DNA of 34,039 nt from Phosphoribacter sp964647395 (lineage in GTDB: Bacteria; Actinomycetota; Actinomycetes; Actinomycetales; Dermatophilaceae), in contig CAZYHR010000020.1 in the NCBI GenBank assembly GCA_964647395.1, forward strand, positions 1 through 34,039. Reading direction: 5' to 3'. The notes below the pieces were generated by a model. That model was not told where the DNA came from. It saw only the letters and a program-made list of their open reading frames with translations, and did no database searches. The position numbers and the translations under genes were made by a program. Every line of letters starts with the position of its first letter. The first letter of the stretch is position 1. This document shows, one piece after another, positions 24,009 through 31,298 of the stretch.

Positions 24009-24797
24009 CTAGCCGGACAGGGCGCCCGCCAGCGCCTGCCGGATCCGTTGTCGGACAGCGTGATCCGCGACCGCGAGCAGACCACCGGTGGTGTGCGACA
24101 CCGTGTAGTCCCGACCCGCGAGCGTCTGCAGACTGCCGCCCGCCTCGAGCAGCAGCAACTGTCCCGGCAGGTGGTCCCAGGGCAGGCTCGAGGAGTAGAG
24201 CAGCGCGTCCGCATCGCCCTCGACGAGGTGGGGGTAGTCGACGGCACAGCTGACCCAGGTGCCCACCAGCGGCGGCAGCGCGGCGAACGATCGTCCGCGC
24301 AGGCCCCACGCGCTGGTGGCGACGCGCCACCGCGACTCGTCGGCCGGGGCCGGGCGGGTGGTCAGCCGGCGCGGCCCGCACCAGGCCCCCGCGCCCTGCT
24401 CGGCCAGGTAGGCGCGCTCGTGGACGGGCTGCCAGATCCACGAGCGCACCGGTCGGCCCGAGCGCAGTTGCGCGACCATGATCCCGAAGTCGGGCCGGCC
24501 GTGGACGAAGTTCTTGGTGCCGTCCACCGGGTCCACGGTGAAGGCGTGCGCCGCTGCGGGCAGCGCCCGCAGCAGTCGCGGGTCGGCGCTGGTGGCCTCC
24601 TCGCCGACGACCAGGGCCTCGGGGTAGGCCGCGAGCAACTCCCGGGTCAGCACGACCTCGGCCTCGCGGTCGGCGACCGTCACCAGGTCGCCGAGGCTCT
24701 TCTCCATGACCTCGTGGTCGGCCAGCGCCCGGAAGCGGGGGAGGATGACCTCGGCCGCGACCTGCTGGATCAGGGCCAGGACGGCGTCGGTCTGCAC
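24009..24797 (-). CDS. Inositol monophosphatase family protein
   Basis: A 262-residue phosphatase-family protein with metal-binding motifs GEE (65-67), DPVDGTKNF (89-97) and WDHLPG (about 208-213) in the usual order and spacing. Relatives dephosphorylate inositol phosphates, histidinol phosphate or adenosine bisphosphates; the sequence alone does not separate these. The start is GTG at 24797, 9 bases after the stop of the GNAT gene. It is probably cotranscribed with that gene, although TAAGGT just upstream could also serve as a -10 box for a leaderless message. The spacer between the second motif and WDHLPG includes many Trp and Arg residues, as in the HisN/SuhB-like group. Confidence 0.88.
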   Translation of the reverse strand: MQTDAVLALIQQVAAEVILPRFRALADHEVMEKSLGDLVTVADREAEVVLTRELLAAYPEALVVGEEATSADPRLLRALPAAAHAFTVDPVDGTKNFVHGRPDFGIMVAQLRSGRPVRSWIWQPVHERAYLAEQGAGAWCGPRRLTTRPAPADESRWRVATSAWGLRGRSFAALPPLVGTWVSCAVDYPHLVEGDADALLYSSSLPWDHLPGQLLLLEAGGSLQTLAGRDYTVSHTTGGLLAVADHAVRQRIRQALAGALSG

Positions 24798-24806
24798 GGC
24801 CCGACC

Positions 24807-26552
24807 TTAACCCGGTGTGACCGGCTCGCCGGCCGGGGGGCGCGGGTCGGTGGCGAGGATCTCGAAGTAGGTGCCGTCGGACAGGCTGCCGTCCTGGCGT
24901 CGGAAGGCCTGCCGGTCCCGTCCCCACTCGCGCAGCCCGGCCCGCAGCAGCACCCGCTGCGAGGCGGTGTTGTCCGAGTCGGTGCCGGCGTGCACCCGGG
25001 TCAGCCCCAGACCGCCCGCGGCCACCGGGTCGAAGGCGTGGTCGAGCACGGGGGGGAGCACCTCGGTCATCGTGGCGCGACCCCGGGCCGACGGGTGCAG
25101 CCAATAGCCGAGCTCGGCCTGGAAACGATCGGCCGGGTCGAGGTGGAACAGCAGGACGTTGCCGAGGCACCGGTCCGTCGCCCGGTCGGCGATGCACCAG
25201 TTGACCGCCACCCCCTCGTCCGCGAAGCGCTGCCGCCGGGCGAACCACTGCGGCCAGTCGGCCGTCGTCGGCAGGCCCCGGGCCGGCACGAAGCGGCGCG
25301 CCACCTCGTCCGGATCCTGGTCGGGAGCGTCCGACTCGCGGAACGGGCGGAGCCGGAACCGGGCGGTCTCGACGACCGGGATCGCCAGCGGCCGGATCCG
25401 GGTGACGGTCCGGTCGTCGGTGCGGGTCAGCACGAAGACCAGTGCGTCCGTGGGCGGTTCGTCCGCCTGGGGGTAGGCCGCCGGCTCCTGGCCCACCTGC
25501 CGGAAACCTGCGGCGCGCAGCAGCCTGGCCGAGGCGAGGTTGGTGATGTCGCAGTAGGCCTTGACCGACTCGAGTCCCAGCCCGCCGGCCGGCACCGGGG
25601 CCAGCGCGTGCCGGACCACCAGGTCCACCGCCTCACCACCCAGCCCTCGGCCCCGGTGCTCGGGCAACTGGCCGTAGCCGATCAGCGCGGTGCCCTCGGT
25701 GCCCGGGTGACCGAGGTCGAACAACTGCACGGTGCCCATCGGCCGGTCGGTCGCCGGGTCTGCCACGCACCACTGCAGGCTCTCCCCTCGGGCCTGGCGC
25801 TCGCGCCGCAGAGCCAGCCACGCGGCGTACGAGGCGCGGTGCGGGAAGCTCGCGCGCAGATAGCGCCACAGGTCGGCGACCGGCTCGACCGGGAAACCGT
25901 CGGCGTCCTGCTCGCGCATCGGTCGCAGGCGCACCCGCTGGCCGTCCAGCACCGGGACCGCGGGCCACCAGTGCCGTGGCGCGAAGGGCTCGCCCCGACG
26001 GATCACGCTGTGCCACACGTCGATCGGCCGTCCGTCACGGTCGAGTTCGGCGGCGGTGACGGTCACCGGGTCGGTGAAGCCGCAGGCCCAGGCCACCCGT
26101 CGCGACCCCCAGTTGCCCGCCCGCGCGCGCCAACGGACGACCTCGACCCCCGCGTCGAAGGCCCGCGTCAGCAGCAGGCGCACCGCACGCGCGGCCACTC
26201 CCCGACCGCGCGCGTCCGGGTGCAGCGCGAAGCCGATCTCGGCCCGGGCCGCCGAACGGGCGTGCAGGTTGACGCTGCCCAGATAGCTGCCGTGGGCGTC
26301 GCTGACCGCCCACTCGTGGGCGCCGTCCGGCCGCTCCCACTCGGTGGCGACGTGCTCGACGAACTCGCGGGCCTGCTCGAGGCCGTAGGGCTGCGGGATC
26401 GTCACGACGTTGTGGCTGGTCAGTGGGTCGACCGACGCCTCGACGATGCGCGGCCGGTCCTCGTCGGCGTGGGCACGCAGGACGACGACCCCGTCGGTCA
26501 GGGTCGGCACGCAGTCCGGCCAACCCGTCTGGCGGGTGCTGGAGTCGCTCAC
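24807..26552 (-). CDS. Fusion of three GNAT (RimJ/RimL-like) acetyltransferase domains
   Basis: A 581-residue protein made of three GNAT-fold units at about 20-186, 200-378 and 393-568. Each has the acetyl-CoA pyrophosphate-binding loop: ARGRGVAARA near 114, HRGRGLGGEA near 299, ARGRATMTEV near 489. Each also has the downstream N-x-x-S-x-R helix: NWGSRR, NLASAR, NTASQR. The third loop lacks the usual second glycine. Family members acetylate N-terminal amines of proteins or amino groups of small molecules. Single-domain proteins of this type are about 180 residues; a three-domain fusion is unusual. The GTG at 26552 is used. The phosphatase gene follows after 9 bases. No substrate can be assigned. 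Confidence 0.87.
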   Translation of the reverse strand: MSDSSTRQTGWPDCVPTLTDGVVVLRAHADEDRPRIVEASVDPLTSHNVVTIPQPYGLEQAREFVEHVATEWERPDGAHEWAVSDAHGSYLGSVNLHARSAARAEIGFALHPDARGRGVAARAVRLLLTRAFDAGVEVVRWRARAGNWGSRRVAWACGFTDPVTVTAAELDRDGRPIDVWHSVIRRGEPFAPRHWWPAVPVLDGQRVRLRPMREQDADGFPVEPVADLWRYLRASFPHRASYAAWLALRRERQARGESLQWCVADPATDRPMGTVQLFDLGHPGTEGTALIGYGQLPEHRGRGLGGEAVDLVVRHALAPVPAGGLGLESVKAYCDITNLASARLLRAAGFRQVGQEPAAYPQADEPPTDALVFVLTRTDDRTVTRIRPLAIPVVETARFRLRPFRESDAPDQDPDEVARRFVPARGLPTTADWPQWFARRQRFADEGVAVNWCIADRATDRCLGNVLLFHLDPADRFQAELGYWLHPSARGRATMTEVLPPVLDHAFDPVAAGGLGLTRVHAGTDSDNTASQRVLLRAGLREWGRDRQAFRRQDGSLSDGTYFEILATDPRPPAGEPVTPG

Positions 26553-26612
26553 CCCGCAAGCGTGTCAATCCGGCCGGTGCCCGGGCAACCGGGTTCGCCG
26601 CGGCCGGCCGGG

Positions 26613-27425
26613 TCAGGCCAGCGGCTGGCGCACGGCGCGCCAGAGCGTCAGCCCGGCACCGGTGCCGACGAAGCCGATGAGCAGCGCCCAGGCGGCGGGC
26701 GCCGTGGCCCCGGCGGCGAGGGCTTGCAGAGCGGTCGCGGCGAGCTCGGTGGGCAGCCGGCGGGCGATCTGGCCGACCAGGCCGGACGCCTGAGCGGCCG
26801 AGGGGAGCCAGCCGCTGACCAGCAGCCAGCTGACGGCCAGCGCCGTCGCCGCGTGGGTCGACCGGGCGGCGGTGGCGACGGCCAGGCCCAGCGCCGCCCA
26901 GCCCAGCCACGCGACCGCGACGATCGCGACCAACCCGGCGACCTGGGCCGGCTGGGGCAGGCCACCCGCGGTCCCGTGCACGACGATCGCGCCCAGCAGC
27001 GCGGCGCCGAACCCGACCAGGGCGGCGACGACAGCGAACACCGCCTGGGCCAGCAGTCGGGACAGCGCCAGCTGATGACGGGGCACGCCACGCGCGACGA
27101 GCAGCCGCAGCAGGTGGTCGCGGTGGTCGCTGCGCACCGACGCCGCGCCGAGCAGCACGGCCAGCACCGGCAGCAGCGAGCCGATCTGGGCGGCGACGTT
27201 GTCGACCAAACGCGCCGGGGCGAGCAGCGCGGCCCGCTCGGAGCTCTCGGCCAGCAGCGCCGGATCGGCCGCCGCGTCGGTGGCCAGCACGGACAGCACC
27301 GCCCGGACCGCCAGGTAGCCGAAGAGCACCAAGGCGAGCGCGAACAGGCCGAGCAGGATCCAGGTCCGCGGCAGGCGGGCCAGTCGGCGCACCTCGATGC
27401 GGGCCAGCCGCAGCACGTCAGTCAT
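26613..27425 (-). CDS. ABC-2 type transporter permease of the bacteriocin cluster
   Basis: A 270-residue protein with a cytoplasmic N-terminal helix (MTDVLRLARIEVRRLARLPR) and six hydrophobic segments, matching ABC-2-type permeases. Its ATG lies 8 bases inside the end of the preceding ATPase gene, so the two make one transporter. It is the last gene of the minus-strand run that begins at 33204. In circular-bacteriocin clusters a second ABC transporter often gives added immunity or export; that role here is inference. The 60-base gap before the GNAT gene shows no clear terminator. Confidence 0.83.
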   Translation of the reverse strand: MTDVLRLARIEVRRLARLPRTWILLGLFALALVLFGYLAVRAVLSVLATDAAADPALLAESSERAALLAPARLVDNVAAQIGSLLPVLAVLLGAASVRSDHRDHLLRLLVARGVPRHQLALSRLLAQAVFAVVAALVGFGAALLGAIVVHGTAGGLPQPAQVAGLVAIVAVAWLGWAALGLAVATAARSTHAATALAVSWLLVSGWLPSAAQASGLVGQIARRLPTELAATALQALAAGATAPAAWALLIGFVGTGAGLTLWRAVRQPLA

Positions 27426-28326
27426 GACCGCCCCCGGTGATCGTCGCCCGCACCACATCGGTCAGGGTGCGGGTGTGCGGCAGCAGGGCCCGGATCTCGA
27501 CCCCGGCCCGGACCAGGGTCCGGGCGATCTCGCCCGCTCGGTCGGGCCCGCCGGGCACCCGGATGCCGTCGGGCTGCTCGCCGGCCGGCAGGCCCGCCTC
27601 GGCGAGCGCCCGGATCGCGGCCTGCGGCTGCGGCGTAGCCACGTCGACGAACCGCGCCCGGGTGAGCTCGTCGACCGGGCCGGTGAGCACGACCCGCCCG
27701 CCGTCGATGACGACGACCCGGTCGCAGAGCCGGTCCAGTTCGTCGACCAGGTGGCTGGACACCAGGACTGCGGCACCCTGGGCCGCGCGGCGACGCAGCG
27801 CCGTGCCCACCTCCTCGACCGCGATGGGATCCAGCCCGTTGTGCGGTTCGTCGAGGACGATCAGGGCCGGGTCGCCGAGCAGCGCGCCGGCGAGGCTGAC
27901 CTTCTGCTTCATGCCGTGCGAGTAGGTCCGCACGGCCCGGGTCCACGCCTCGGCCGGCAGGCCGACCTCGTCGAGCAGGGCGGCCGGCTGGGCCGGCACG
28001 CCCAGGTAGTCGGCGAGCAACCGCAGGTTGTCCACCGCGGAGCGCTCCCGCAGCGCGGACACCGTGTCGAAGGCGGTACCGCACCGAGACCGCGGGACGC
28101 CGAGCCGGACCTGCCCGGCCGTGGGCCGGATCAGCCCGAGGGTGGCGCGCAACGTCGTCGTCTTGCCCGCCCCGTTGCGGCCGATGAGGCCGACGACCTC
28201 GCCGGAGCGGACCTCGAGGTCGACCCGGTCGACGATGTCCCGGCCGGCGATCCGGACCCGCAACCCGCGCACGGTCAGCGGAGCCGTCCCGAGCGCCGTC
28301 GCCGGCTCGGTCAGGACGGCCGTCAC
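27418..28326 (-). CDS. ABC transporter ATPase of the bacteriocin cluster (second system)
   Basis: A 302-residue ATPase: Walker A GRNGAGKTTT at about 48-57, Q-loop region weak (VPRSRCGTAFDTVS), signature SHGMKQKVSLAGALLGDP, Walker B LIVLDEPHNGLDP, and switch His in VLVSSHLVDE. The C-terminal 80 residues form the extension common in drug and bacteriocin immunity ATPases. Its GTG overlaps the stop of the preceding Yip1-like gene (GTGA) and it overlaps the permease gene by 8 bases. The DEP-H-NGLD form differs slightly from the usual DEP-T/F-NGLD. It probably energises export of, or protection from, the bacteriocin. Confidence 0.88.
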   Translation of the reverse strand: MTAVLTEPATALGTAPLTVRGLRVRIAGRDIVDRVDLEVRSGEVVGLIGRNGAGKTTTLRATLGLIRPTAGQVRLGVPRSRCGTAFDTVSALRERSAVDNLRLLADYLGVPAQPAALLDEVGLPAEAWTRAVRTYSHGMKQKVSLAGALLGDPALIVLDEPHNGLDPIAVEEVGTALRRRAAQGAAVLVSSHLVDELDRLCDRVVVIDGGRVVLTGPVDELTRARFVDVATPQPQAAIRALAEAGLPAGEQPDGIRVPGGPDRAGEIARTLVRAGVEIRALLPHTRTLTDVVRATITGGGHD

Positions 28327-28928
28327 GACCCGACCGCCGTGAGCAGGGTCAGCACGGCTCCGCTGGCCGTCGTGATCCCGGCGACGAGCGCGGCCCGCCC
28401 GGTGCTCAGTCCGTAAACGCGCCGCAGCCCGGTGAACAGCAGGAAGCCGCCGAAGACGAGGAACGGGTCGCCGAACGAGATGGCGCCCAGCCGGGCGGGA
28501 TCGAGCTGCCACGGCGAGAGCATGGCGGCGGCCAGCAGGACGTTGCGGACCGCGAGCACGGCCATCGCCACGAGATAGGTGCTGACCCCTTGGGCCAGCC
28601 CGGCCCGCCCGCCGGCGGCGCGGGCGAGCACGTGGGTGAGCAGGCCACCGGCGAGCAGGGTGACCACCGCGGTGGTCAGCGCGAGCAGCACCAGCAGCAC
28701 GGAGACGGCCCAGCTCGCGGCGGCCACGTTGCCGACACCCAGGTCGCTCAGCGCCCGGGTCAGCGAGTCGTGGGAACGCACGGTCGTCGCTGCGACCAGC
28801 GCCATCGAACCGGCCAGGTGCACCAGCACGGGCAGGCGGATCAGCGGTCGTTCGGCGACGACGTCGAAGGCGTCGGTGGGCCGCAGCAGCAGCCCGCCGG
28901 GGCCGATCGAGGGGGTCAGGGTGCTCAT
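28323..28928 (-). CDS. Yip1-like membrane protein of the bacteriocin cluster
   Basis: A 201-residue protein with about five hydrophobic segments. The N-terminal sequence LLRPTDAFDVVAERPLIRLP followed by membrane segments is the pattern of Yip1-domain proteins in bacteria (a short amphipathic P-x-x-A/T-F helix, then a polytopic core). The ATG overlaps the stop of the small hydrophobic gene (ATGA) and the stop overlaps the ATPase GTG. Polytopic proteins of unknown function occur in circular-bacteriocin clusters and may help maturation or immunity. The family assignment is from pattern only. Confidence 0.6.
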   Translation of the reverse strand: MSTLTPSIGPGGLLLRPTDAFDVVAERPLIRLPVLVHLAGSMALVAATTVRSHDSLTRALSDLGVGNVAAASWAVSVLLVLLALTTAVVTLLAGGLLTHVLARAAGGRAGLAQGVSTYLVAMAVLAVRNVLLAAAMLSPWQLDPARLGAISFGDPFLVFGGFLLFTGLRRVYGLSTGRAALVAGITTASGAVLTLLTAVGS

Positions 28929-29194
28929 CGGTAGCTCACCCCGAGCAGCGCTGCGCAGCCCAGCCCGACGACGCCCAGGGCCAGCCCGAGCCGCTGGGCC
29001 GAGCGCGCCCGCGAGGCACCGAGCAGCGGCGCGGCGAGGCTGACCACGCCGCACACGACCGCGAGGGTGGTGCGCTGAGCCGTCGCCGAGCCGAACAGCA
29101 GGTGCAGGACGAGCGCCACGCCGCAGCCGATCGCCGCGAGGATCGGCAGCGCGGGGGCCCGCTGCTGGCGAGCCAGGTCGGAGTTGCTGGTCAT
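28925..29194 (-). CDS. Small hydrophobic protein, candidate immunity factor
   Basis: An 89-residue protein with three hydrophobic segments (about 16-35, 43-60, 68-86) and a basic patch SRARSAQR between the last two. Nothing in it matches a family I can name. Its ATG at 29194 has a strong AGGAGG site 5 bases upstream; an ATG at 29227 overlapping the SpoIIM stop would add 11 residues. Known circular-bacteriocin operons encode a small hydrophobic, basic immunity peptide next to the SpoIIM-type gene, so position and composition suggest that function. This is inference from context. Confidence 0.6.
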   Translation of the reverse strand: MTSNSDLARQQRAPALPILAAIGCGVALVLHLLFGSATAQRTTLAVVCGVVSLAAPLLGASRARSAQRLGLALGVVGLGCAALLGVSYR

Positions 29195-29223
29195 GGGGTC
29201 CTCCTGGGGGTCGGTTCGGCGGG

Positions 29224-29973
29224 TCATGGCGTGATGAGGACGGGGGTCAGGCTCGTCTCGAGCACGGCCGCCAGGCTGACCAGCGCGACGGCCAGCACCA
29301 GCAGCCCCAGGGCGTCCCGGGCCACGCGGGACAGCGGCTCGGCGGCGCCGCGGCGCAGTTGCCCGACGATCCGCGATGCGGGCAGCAGCCCCAGGGCGGT
29401 GGCGACGACGAAGCCGGCCAGTTCGACGGGCGCGTGGGCCAGGCCGGAGATGGTGCCGGCGGCCCCGCGCAGGCTCCATGCGGCGCCGACCTGGGTGCCG
29501 ACCAGGAACCAGCTCGGCACGACCGCCAGGACGGTGCCGACTCCGAAGGTCAGCAGCCCGCTGGCGGCGACCGCAGCCATGACCAGGTTGTGGCCGAGCA
29601 GGGTGCTCAGCTCGGTCACCGGCGCGGCGGTGGGATCGGCCTGCCCGAGGCCGGCGCCGCCGACGACGGCCCCGAGCGCCAGGGGCAGCAGCACGAGGGC
29701 GGCCGCGGCGAGCAGGTCGCCGCGACGACGCTGCAGTATGCCGCGCAGGCCGGCCGCGGCCGGATGACTCGGCCCGGGCGCCGGGGTGCCGGGGCCGGCC
29801 GGGGAGCTCGTCAGGTGCGAGACTCCCCGGCCGGGCCGCGGGGTGCCAGCAGGCCGCGACCGGGCAACGGTGTGGTGGCCTGCCGTCCGGAACTGGTCCG
29901 GGGCCGCCCCGCTGCGACCGTCGTTCGCGGCATACGGGGTCCGGTCATTGCCGTCGTATGTCGTGAACGTCAT
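29224..29973 (-). CDS. SpoIIM/DUF95-family membrane protein of the bacteriocin cluster
   Basis: A 249-residue protein. The first 80 residues are Gly/Pro/Ser-rich and probably disordered; the rest has about five hydrophobic segments. The SpoIIM (stage II sporulation protein M, DUF95) signature is seen in HNLVMAAVAASGLLTFGVGT and in ISGLAHAPVELAGFVVATALG, where the conserved His and Glu of the H-x-P-x-E motif are kept. Proteins of this family are found with nearly all circular bacteriocins and are needed for production, possibly in cyclisation or export. The ATG has an AAAGGGA site. It lies 111 bases after the precursor stop, across a hairpin. The extra-long N-terminus is unusual. Confidence 0.82.
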   Translation of the reverse strand: MTFTTYDGNDRTPYAANDGRSGAAPDQFRTAGHHTVARSRPAGTPRPGRGVSHLTSSPAGPGTPAPGPSHPAAAGLRGILQRRRGDLLAAAALVLLPLALGAVVGGAGLGQADPTAAPVTELSTLLGHNLVMAAVAASGLLTFGVGTVLAVVPSWFLVGTQVGAAWSLRGAAGTISGLAHAPVELAGFVVATALGLLPASRIVGQLRRGAAEPLSRVARDALGLLVLAVALVSLAAVLETSLTPVLITP

Positions 29974-30061
29974 GGTCGTCCCTTTCCATCGGATAAGGTC
30001 AGGTGGCCAGCGGAGGCGAACAGAACTGCTGGGGAATGCCTATTCAGGGCCGAGCGCCCGG

Positions 30062-30078
30062 GGACCGTTCTCCGGTCC
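30062..30078 (-). promoter_or_regulatory. Hairpin just after the bacteriocin precursor gene
   Basis: Arms GGACCG at 30062-30067 and CGGTCC at 30073-30078 enclose 5 bases, starting 6 bases past the precursor stop on the minus strand. A hairpin here could protect the precursor message or reduce readthrough into the downstream genes, giving more precursor than processing proteins. Confidence 0.5.
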
Positions 30079-30084
30079 GCCGGA

Positions 30085-30390
30085 TCACCAGGCGATCGCG
30101 TAGCGCTTGCCCCAGCGAGTGGCCATGGCGACCGCCGCGCGCACCAGGGCAGCACCCCAGCCGCCCGTGGCGATGCCGATGAGGATGGTGAAGTACCACG
30201 AGTTGAGCACGTTCATCAGGCGCTCGGCCATGACCGCGCTGACGCCGAGCTGCGTTGCCAGGCCGGCGCCCTGAGCGGCCAGGCTCAGTCCCGCGACGAC
30301 TCCGACGACGGCCACCTGCAGCACCAGGGCGGCACCCAGGCCACCGAGGGTGAGCGAGGAGCGAACGCCCTTCTTGGTGTTGGACATCAT
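30085..30390 (-). CDS. Circular bacteriocin precursor (AS-48/circularin/amylocyclicin-like)
   Basis: A 101-residue precursor. The first 43 residues form a basic then hydrophobic leader (MSNTKKGVR, then LVLQVAVVGVVAGLSLAAQG). The mature part is predicted to start at Leu44 (LATQLGVSAVMAERLMNVLN) and end at Trp101 (ATRWGKRYAIAW), giving 58 residues closed by a Leu-Trp peptide bond. From memory, amylocyclicin starts LASTLGIS and ends GKKYAAAW, circularin A starts VAGALGVQ, and AS-48 ends GKRAVIAW, so both ends match the family. The mature part is cationic (five Lys/Arg, one Glu), Gly/Ala-rich and helical. The first ATG of an ATGATG pair is used, with an AAAGGA site 5 bases upstream. Mature circular bacteriocins insert in target membranes and dissipate the potential. 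Genes on both sides fit biosynthesis. Confidence 0.9.
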   Translation of the reverse strand: MMSNTKKGVRSSLTLGGLGAALVLQVAVVGVVAGLSLAAQGAGLATQLGVSAVMAERLMNVLNSWYFTILIGIATGGWGAALVRAAVAMATRWGKRYAIAW

Positions 30391-30503
30391 GCCTTTCCTT
30401 TCGTCCGATGTGCTTTTCAATCAACGGCGTCTGCCGTTATCTCCATTCTCGCAACATCGGGCTTCCAGGGCCTATCAGGTATTAATTTCCGTGATACTCG
30501 GAT
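30391..30503 (-). promoter_or_regulatory. AT-rich leader and likely promoter of the bacteriocin precursor
   Basis: By hand count the 120 bases from 30391 to 30510 are about 49% GC, far below the surrounding coding DNA. A dyad AACGGC (30423-30428) and GCCGTT (30433-30438) with 4-base spacer lies 33-48 bases before the start codon and may be an operator or a 5' hairpin. Several T/A-rich words (such as AATTAATA and GATAAC on the minus strand) could be -10 boxes, but no pair of boxes is convincing. Confidence 0.5.
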
Positions 30504-31298
30504 TCATTGGCCGGCTGTCGCCAGACGCGCTTCCGGGACGGGTTCGTCGTCCTCGGCGAGTTCGACCCGGACCCGGTCCACCAAGGCGGCCAGACGTCCT
30601 GCGGCGACCGGGAGGTCATGCAGCAGCCGGCCCTCGTGCAGATAGAGCAGTCGGGTCGCGACACCCTCCAACGACTCCAGCAGATGGGTGGCCACGACCG
30701 TGACACCACCGCCGACGGAGTGCCGGCGGATCGCCGCGGCCAGCGACTGCGCACTGTCGCGATCCAGTCCGTTGAACGGTTCGTCGAGCAGCAGCAGGCG
30801 CGGCTCGTGGAAGGTCACCAACGCCAGCGCCAGCCGCTGGCGCTGTCCCAGCGACAACTGGCCGGCCGGCCGGGCGGCCAGCTCGGTGAGCCGAGCCCGC
30901 TCGAGCCGGTCCGGCAGGTCCGGCGGGACCTGCCACAACCGGGCGAGCAGTTCGAGGTGCTCGGCGACCGACAGGTAGTCGTAGAGCGGCGGCGGCGTCG
31001 GCAGCAGGCCGGTCCGCCGCCGGGCCGGGTCGGTGCCCGGCCGGGCCCCGTCGATGGACACCTCGCCGAGATAGCCCGGGTGCAGTCCGGCGAGCACGCC
31101 GAGCAGGGTCGACTTGCCGGCCCCGTTGGGACCGGTCACCGCGATGACGTCGCCCCCGCGCAGCCGGGCCCCGATGCTGGAGAGGACCTCGCGTCCGGTG
31201 AGCCGCAGGGACACATCGGTCAGGGTGATGTCCACCCGGTCCGGGCCGGCCGGCCGGCGCTGGGCATCCGGGTCGAAGGCGGGCAGGTTGTCGTTCAT
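30504..31298 (-). CDS. ABC transporter ATPase of the bacteriocin cluster (first system)
   Basis: A 264-residue ATPase with Walker A GPNGAGKSTLLG (about 56-67), signature LSLGQRQRLALAL, Walker B LLLLDEPFNGLD, and switch His in VVATHLLE. The phrase LLPTPPPLYDYLSVAEHLELL follows where the Q-loop is expected but without an evident Gln. Its ATG overlaps the stop of the large permease gene (ATGA), so they form one transporter. It is immediately upstream of the precursor gene, 113 bases away. It probably powers export of the bacteriocin or producer immunity. Confidence 0.88.
   Translation of the reverse strand: MNDNLPAFDPDAQRRPAGPDRVDITLTDVSLRLTGREVLSSIGARLRGGDVIAVTGPNGAGKSTLLGVLAGLHPGYLGEVSIDGARPGTDPARRRTGLLPTPPPLYDYLSVAEHLELLARLWQVPPDLPDRLERARLTELAARPAGQLSLGQRQRLALALVTFHEPRLLLLDEPFNGLDRDSAQSLAAAIRRHSVGGGVTVVATHLLESLEGVATRLLYLHEGRLLHDLPVAAGRLAALVDRVRVELAEDDEPVPEARLATAGQ

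Noticed and set aside
24048..27440. A 1130-codon open frame on the plus strand
   Set aside because: It lies antisense to the phosphatase, triple-GNAT and permease genes, its product is Gly/Arg/Gln/His-rich without domains, and the opposite strand has clear families. It is a high-GC shadow frame.
30085..30390. Reading the bacteriocin precursor as a holin or generic small membrane protein
   Set aside because: It also has two hydrophobic stretches, but the GKRYAIAW end, the LATQLGVS mature start and the SpoIIM/ABC neighbours fit a circular bacteriocin better.
30391..30420. A TTG start at 30420 for the bacteriocin precursor
   Set aside because: It would add ten hydrophilic residues and lacks a ribosome binding site, whereas the ATG pair at 30390/30387 follows a good AAAGGA site.
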